Part shown: positions 19,560 to 20,966 of the stretch, one piece after another
Layout of the letters: each line of letters begins with the position of its first letter
How positions within the stretch are numbered: position 1 is the first letter of the stretch
Assembly (NCBI GenBank): GCA_024364805.1
Contig: CM044523.1
Coordinates: 7,901,420 to 7,922,385, forward strand
Direction of reading: 5' to 3'
Origin: Euprymna scolopes
Lineage: Eukaryota > Mollusca > Cephalopoda > Sepiida > Sepiolidae
DNA: 20,966 bases
Translations under genes and position numbers: made by a program
Notes under the pieces: model-generated
Seen by the model: only the letters and a program-made list of their open reading frames with translations
What the model was told of the DNA's origin: nothing
Database searches by the model: none

Positions 19560-20760
19560 TTACATGCTTGCCCGTCAGTTTGTCCCAAACTGTACTTTGG
19601 ACCCAGCAAATTACTCCCTCCTTGATTTTCCTATGTTGATAAAAACCACACTAGATGATCTGAAAATCACGCCTTCTCAAGTATATGATATCATAAAAAT
19701 CTACAGACTCTAAAAGCACGTGGACTTGATGTCATCCCGGTTGTACTATTAAAAAATGCTTCCCTGAGGTTGCTCTAGTTCTCTCCAAATTCTTCAACAA
19801 ATGCCTTAACGAATCATGCTTTCCTGACTTCTGCAAAAATGCTGCTGTGGTTCCAGTTTACAAGAATTCTGGCGAAAGAACTGACCCATTAAATTATCGC
19901 CCCATTAGAATTTTCCCTCTTCTCGATAAAATATTTGAGTCCATAATTAATCACCTTAAAATTGCTAGATTCTGTCTGACCATCAATAGAGATATAGGAA
20001 AGCCTGTTCTACTACAGATATTCTAACTGTAATCTCTTACCTTATAGACCATGCATTGAATAAGGCAGGGGAGCGGATGGCCCTAGAAATATCTATGGCT
20101 TTCGACTGGGTATGGCATGATGGTCTTATCATGAAAATCAGATCCTATGATATTACTAAAATAACTAAAAACTTTTTAAATAAGAGGTGAATCCAGGTGT
20201 ACCTCAGCGGTCGATGATTGGCCCTTTATTATTTCAGATATTCATTAATGACCTCCCTGATAAAATGGTCTCTGGAATGCATATATTCGCTGATGACACT
20301 ACGCTCTGTAACAGGCACGAGGGGAAAATGAACGAACATATATGCAAGGTAACGGCGAAACCCCTAGAGAAAGACTTCTAGTCTGTAGTGGAATGGAGTC
20401 TAAAATAGATAGTAACGTTCAATGCTGTCAAGACTAAGCTCGTTTCCTTTAATAATTACAAAAAAACTTCAGCATCATCAATAGCTATGGCTAAAGATGC
20501 ATTACCTAAACGTTCCTCGTCCAAACTCCTCGGCTTAACGTTCACAGGGAACATGACTTGGAACAGTTACATCAAGAACATTGTCAAGATTGCTGCCAAG
20601 AAGGTGGGCACTCTATACCGTGTTAAAAAGTTACTTATACCTGCAAGGCTATCATTCGGTCATGCAGGGAGTATTGTTTGTACAGTTGGGATGGTGTATC
20701 TGTTACTTGTGTCTCTTACACCTGGACAGAGTTCAAAAAAGTCACCAACCTGATAGATCC
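19560..20760 (+). pseudogene. LINE reverse transcriptase domain remnant
   Basis: Non-LTR reverse transcriptase. Recognisable blocks in order are AAVVPVYKNSGERTDPLNYRPI near 19838-19908; ALEISMAFDWVWHDGL near 20080-20126, where relatives have SKAFDRVWH; NPGVPQRSMIGPLLFQIFIN from 20190, where relatives have GVPQGS; FADD at 20286-20297, the catalytic box with Phe for the usual Tyr or Phe; and SSKLLGLTFTGNMTWNSYI near 20520. Between WVWHDGL and NPGVPQ the usual spacer is shortened. The Gly-to-Arg change in GVPQ[G]S is at a normally invariant position. Several stops and frameshifts are present, so the copy is dead. Confidence 0.88.
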
Positions 20761-20876
20761 TGAACTGTCATCTAATCTTCACACTTTGTCCCATCAACAC
20801 TATGTGGAATCCCTCTGCCTGTTTTACAAGTATTTTAATGGCTTATGTTCCGACTAACTACAACTTCTTGTACCCG

Positions 20877-20966
20877 CTCGATGTAAATACAAACTCGATA
20901 TAAATACAAACTCGATGTAAATACATACTCGATGTAAATACAAACTCGATGTAAATACAAACTCGA
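20877..20966. repeat. 17-bp minisatellite running off the window
   Basis: Unit ctcgatgtaaatacaaa repeats head to tail from 20877, with five full units and the start of a sixth at the window edge. Only two substitutions are seen among the five. It replaces the expected C-terminal coding part of the LINE. The full array length is unknown. Confidence 0.95.

Larger units (their letters stand above)
18361..20876 (+). mobile_element. Decayed LINE, Jockey/I-like non-LTR retrotransposon
   Basis: About 2.5 kb on the plus strand reads as an ORF2-type protein in many broken pieces, with an apurinic-type endonuclease followed by reverse transcriptase. No ORF1 (RNA-binding protein) is seen. The first recognisable residues lie close to where ORF2 of such LINEs usually begins, right after a TG microsatellite. 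The C-terminal region, usually another 80-100 residues after a LVPP-like motif, is not seen: the sequence changes into a 17-bp minisatellite. Decay is strong, so the copy is old and clearly older than the LTR element. The clade is assigned from memory of similar mollusc and cnidarian LINEs; CR1-like relatives cannot be excluded. Confidence 0.85.

Noticed and set aside
1-20966. CRISPR array or prokaryotic-type system
   Set aside because: The regular repeats (20 bp at 2775 and 17 bp at 20877) have no spacers, and the window is plainly animal DNA.

Overview
The window looks like non-genic DNA from a large, AT-rich, repeat-laden animal genome. I recognise no host exon. The long TA, CA/TG and CAA microsatellites, the Mag-type Ty3/Gypsy element, the Jockey/I-like LINE and the mariner relic together resemble coleoid cephalopod (octopus or squid) DNA. 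That is a judgement from style, of moderate confidence, and it was not tested by a search.

Layout. Positions 1-750 hold a degenerate interspersed repeat built from three related modules and ending in CA and TA microsatellites. Positions 751-5093 are AT-rich with no gene; they contain an imperfect foldback (1809-1887), a 20-bp minisatellite (2775-2940), a purine tract and a 68-bp TA run. Positions 5099-10059 are a full-length Ty3/Gypsy LTR retrotransposon with 279-bp LTRs, a 5-bp target duplication (ATTAT), a tRNA-Ser-type primer site, a leader with its own tandem repeats, gag and pol domains in canonical order, and a polypurine tract. It is a recent fossil: its LTRs differ at five positions, and its coding region is broken about six to ten times. 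A second copy of the family's 3' end, including polypurine tract and LTR edge, lies inside its pol region.

Downstream come a near-perfect 93-nt hairpin (10580-10672), a 348-bp palindromic MITE-like element (11971-12318), two short tandem duplications, a minus-strand mariner transposase relic (13523-13905), and a long featureless stretch to about 18.1 kb. From about 18360 to 20876 lies a decayed LINE with apurinic-type endonuclease and reverse transcriptase. It starts at a TG microsatellite and stops abruptly at a 17-bp minisatellite that runs off the window.

No set of genes here works together as a host pathway. The genes present belong to three unrelated transposons. The least explained items are the internal 3'-end copy in the LTR element, the MITE-like palindrome and the 93-nt hairpin.
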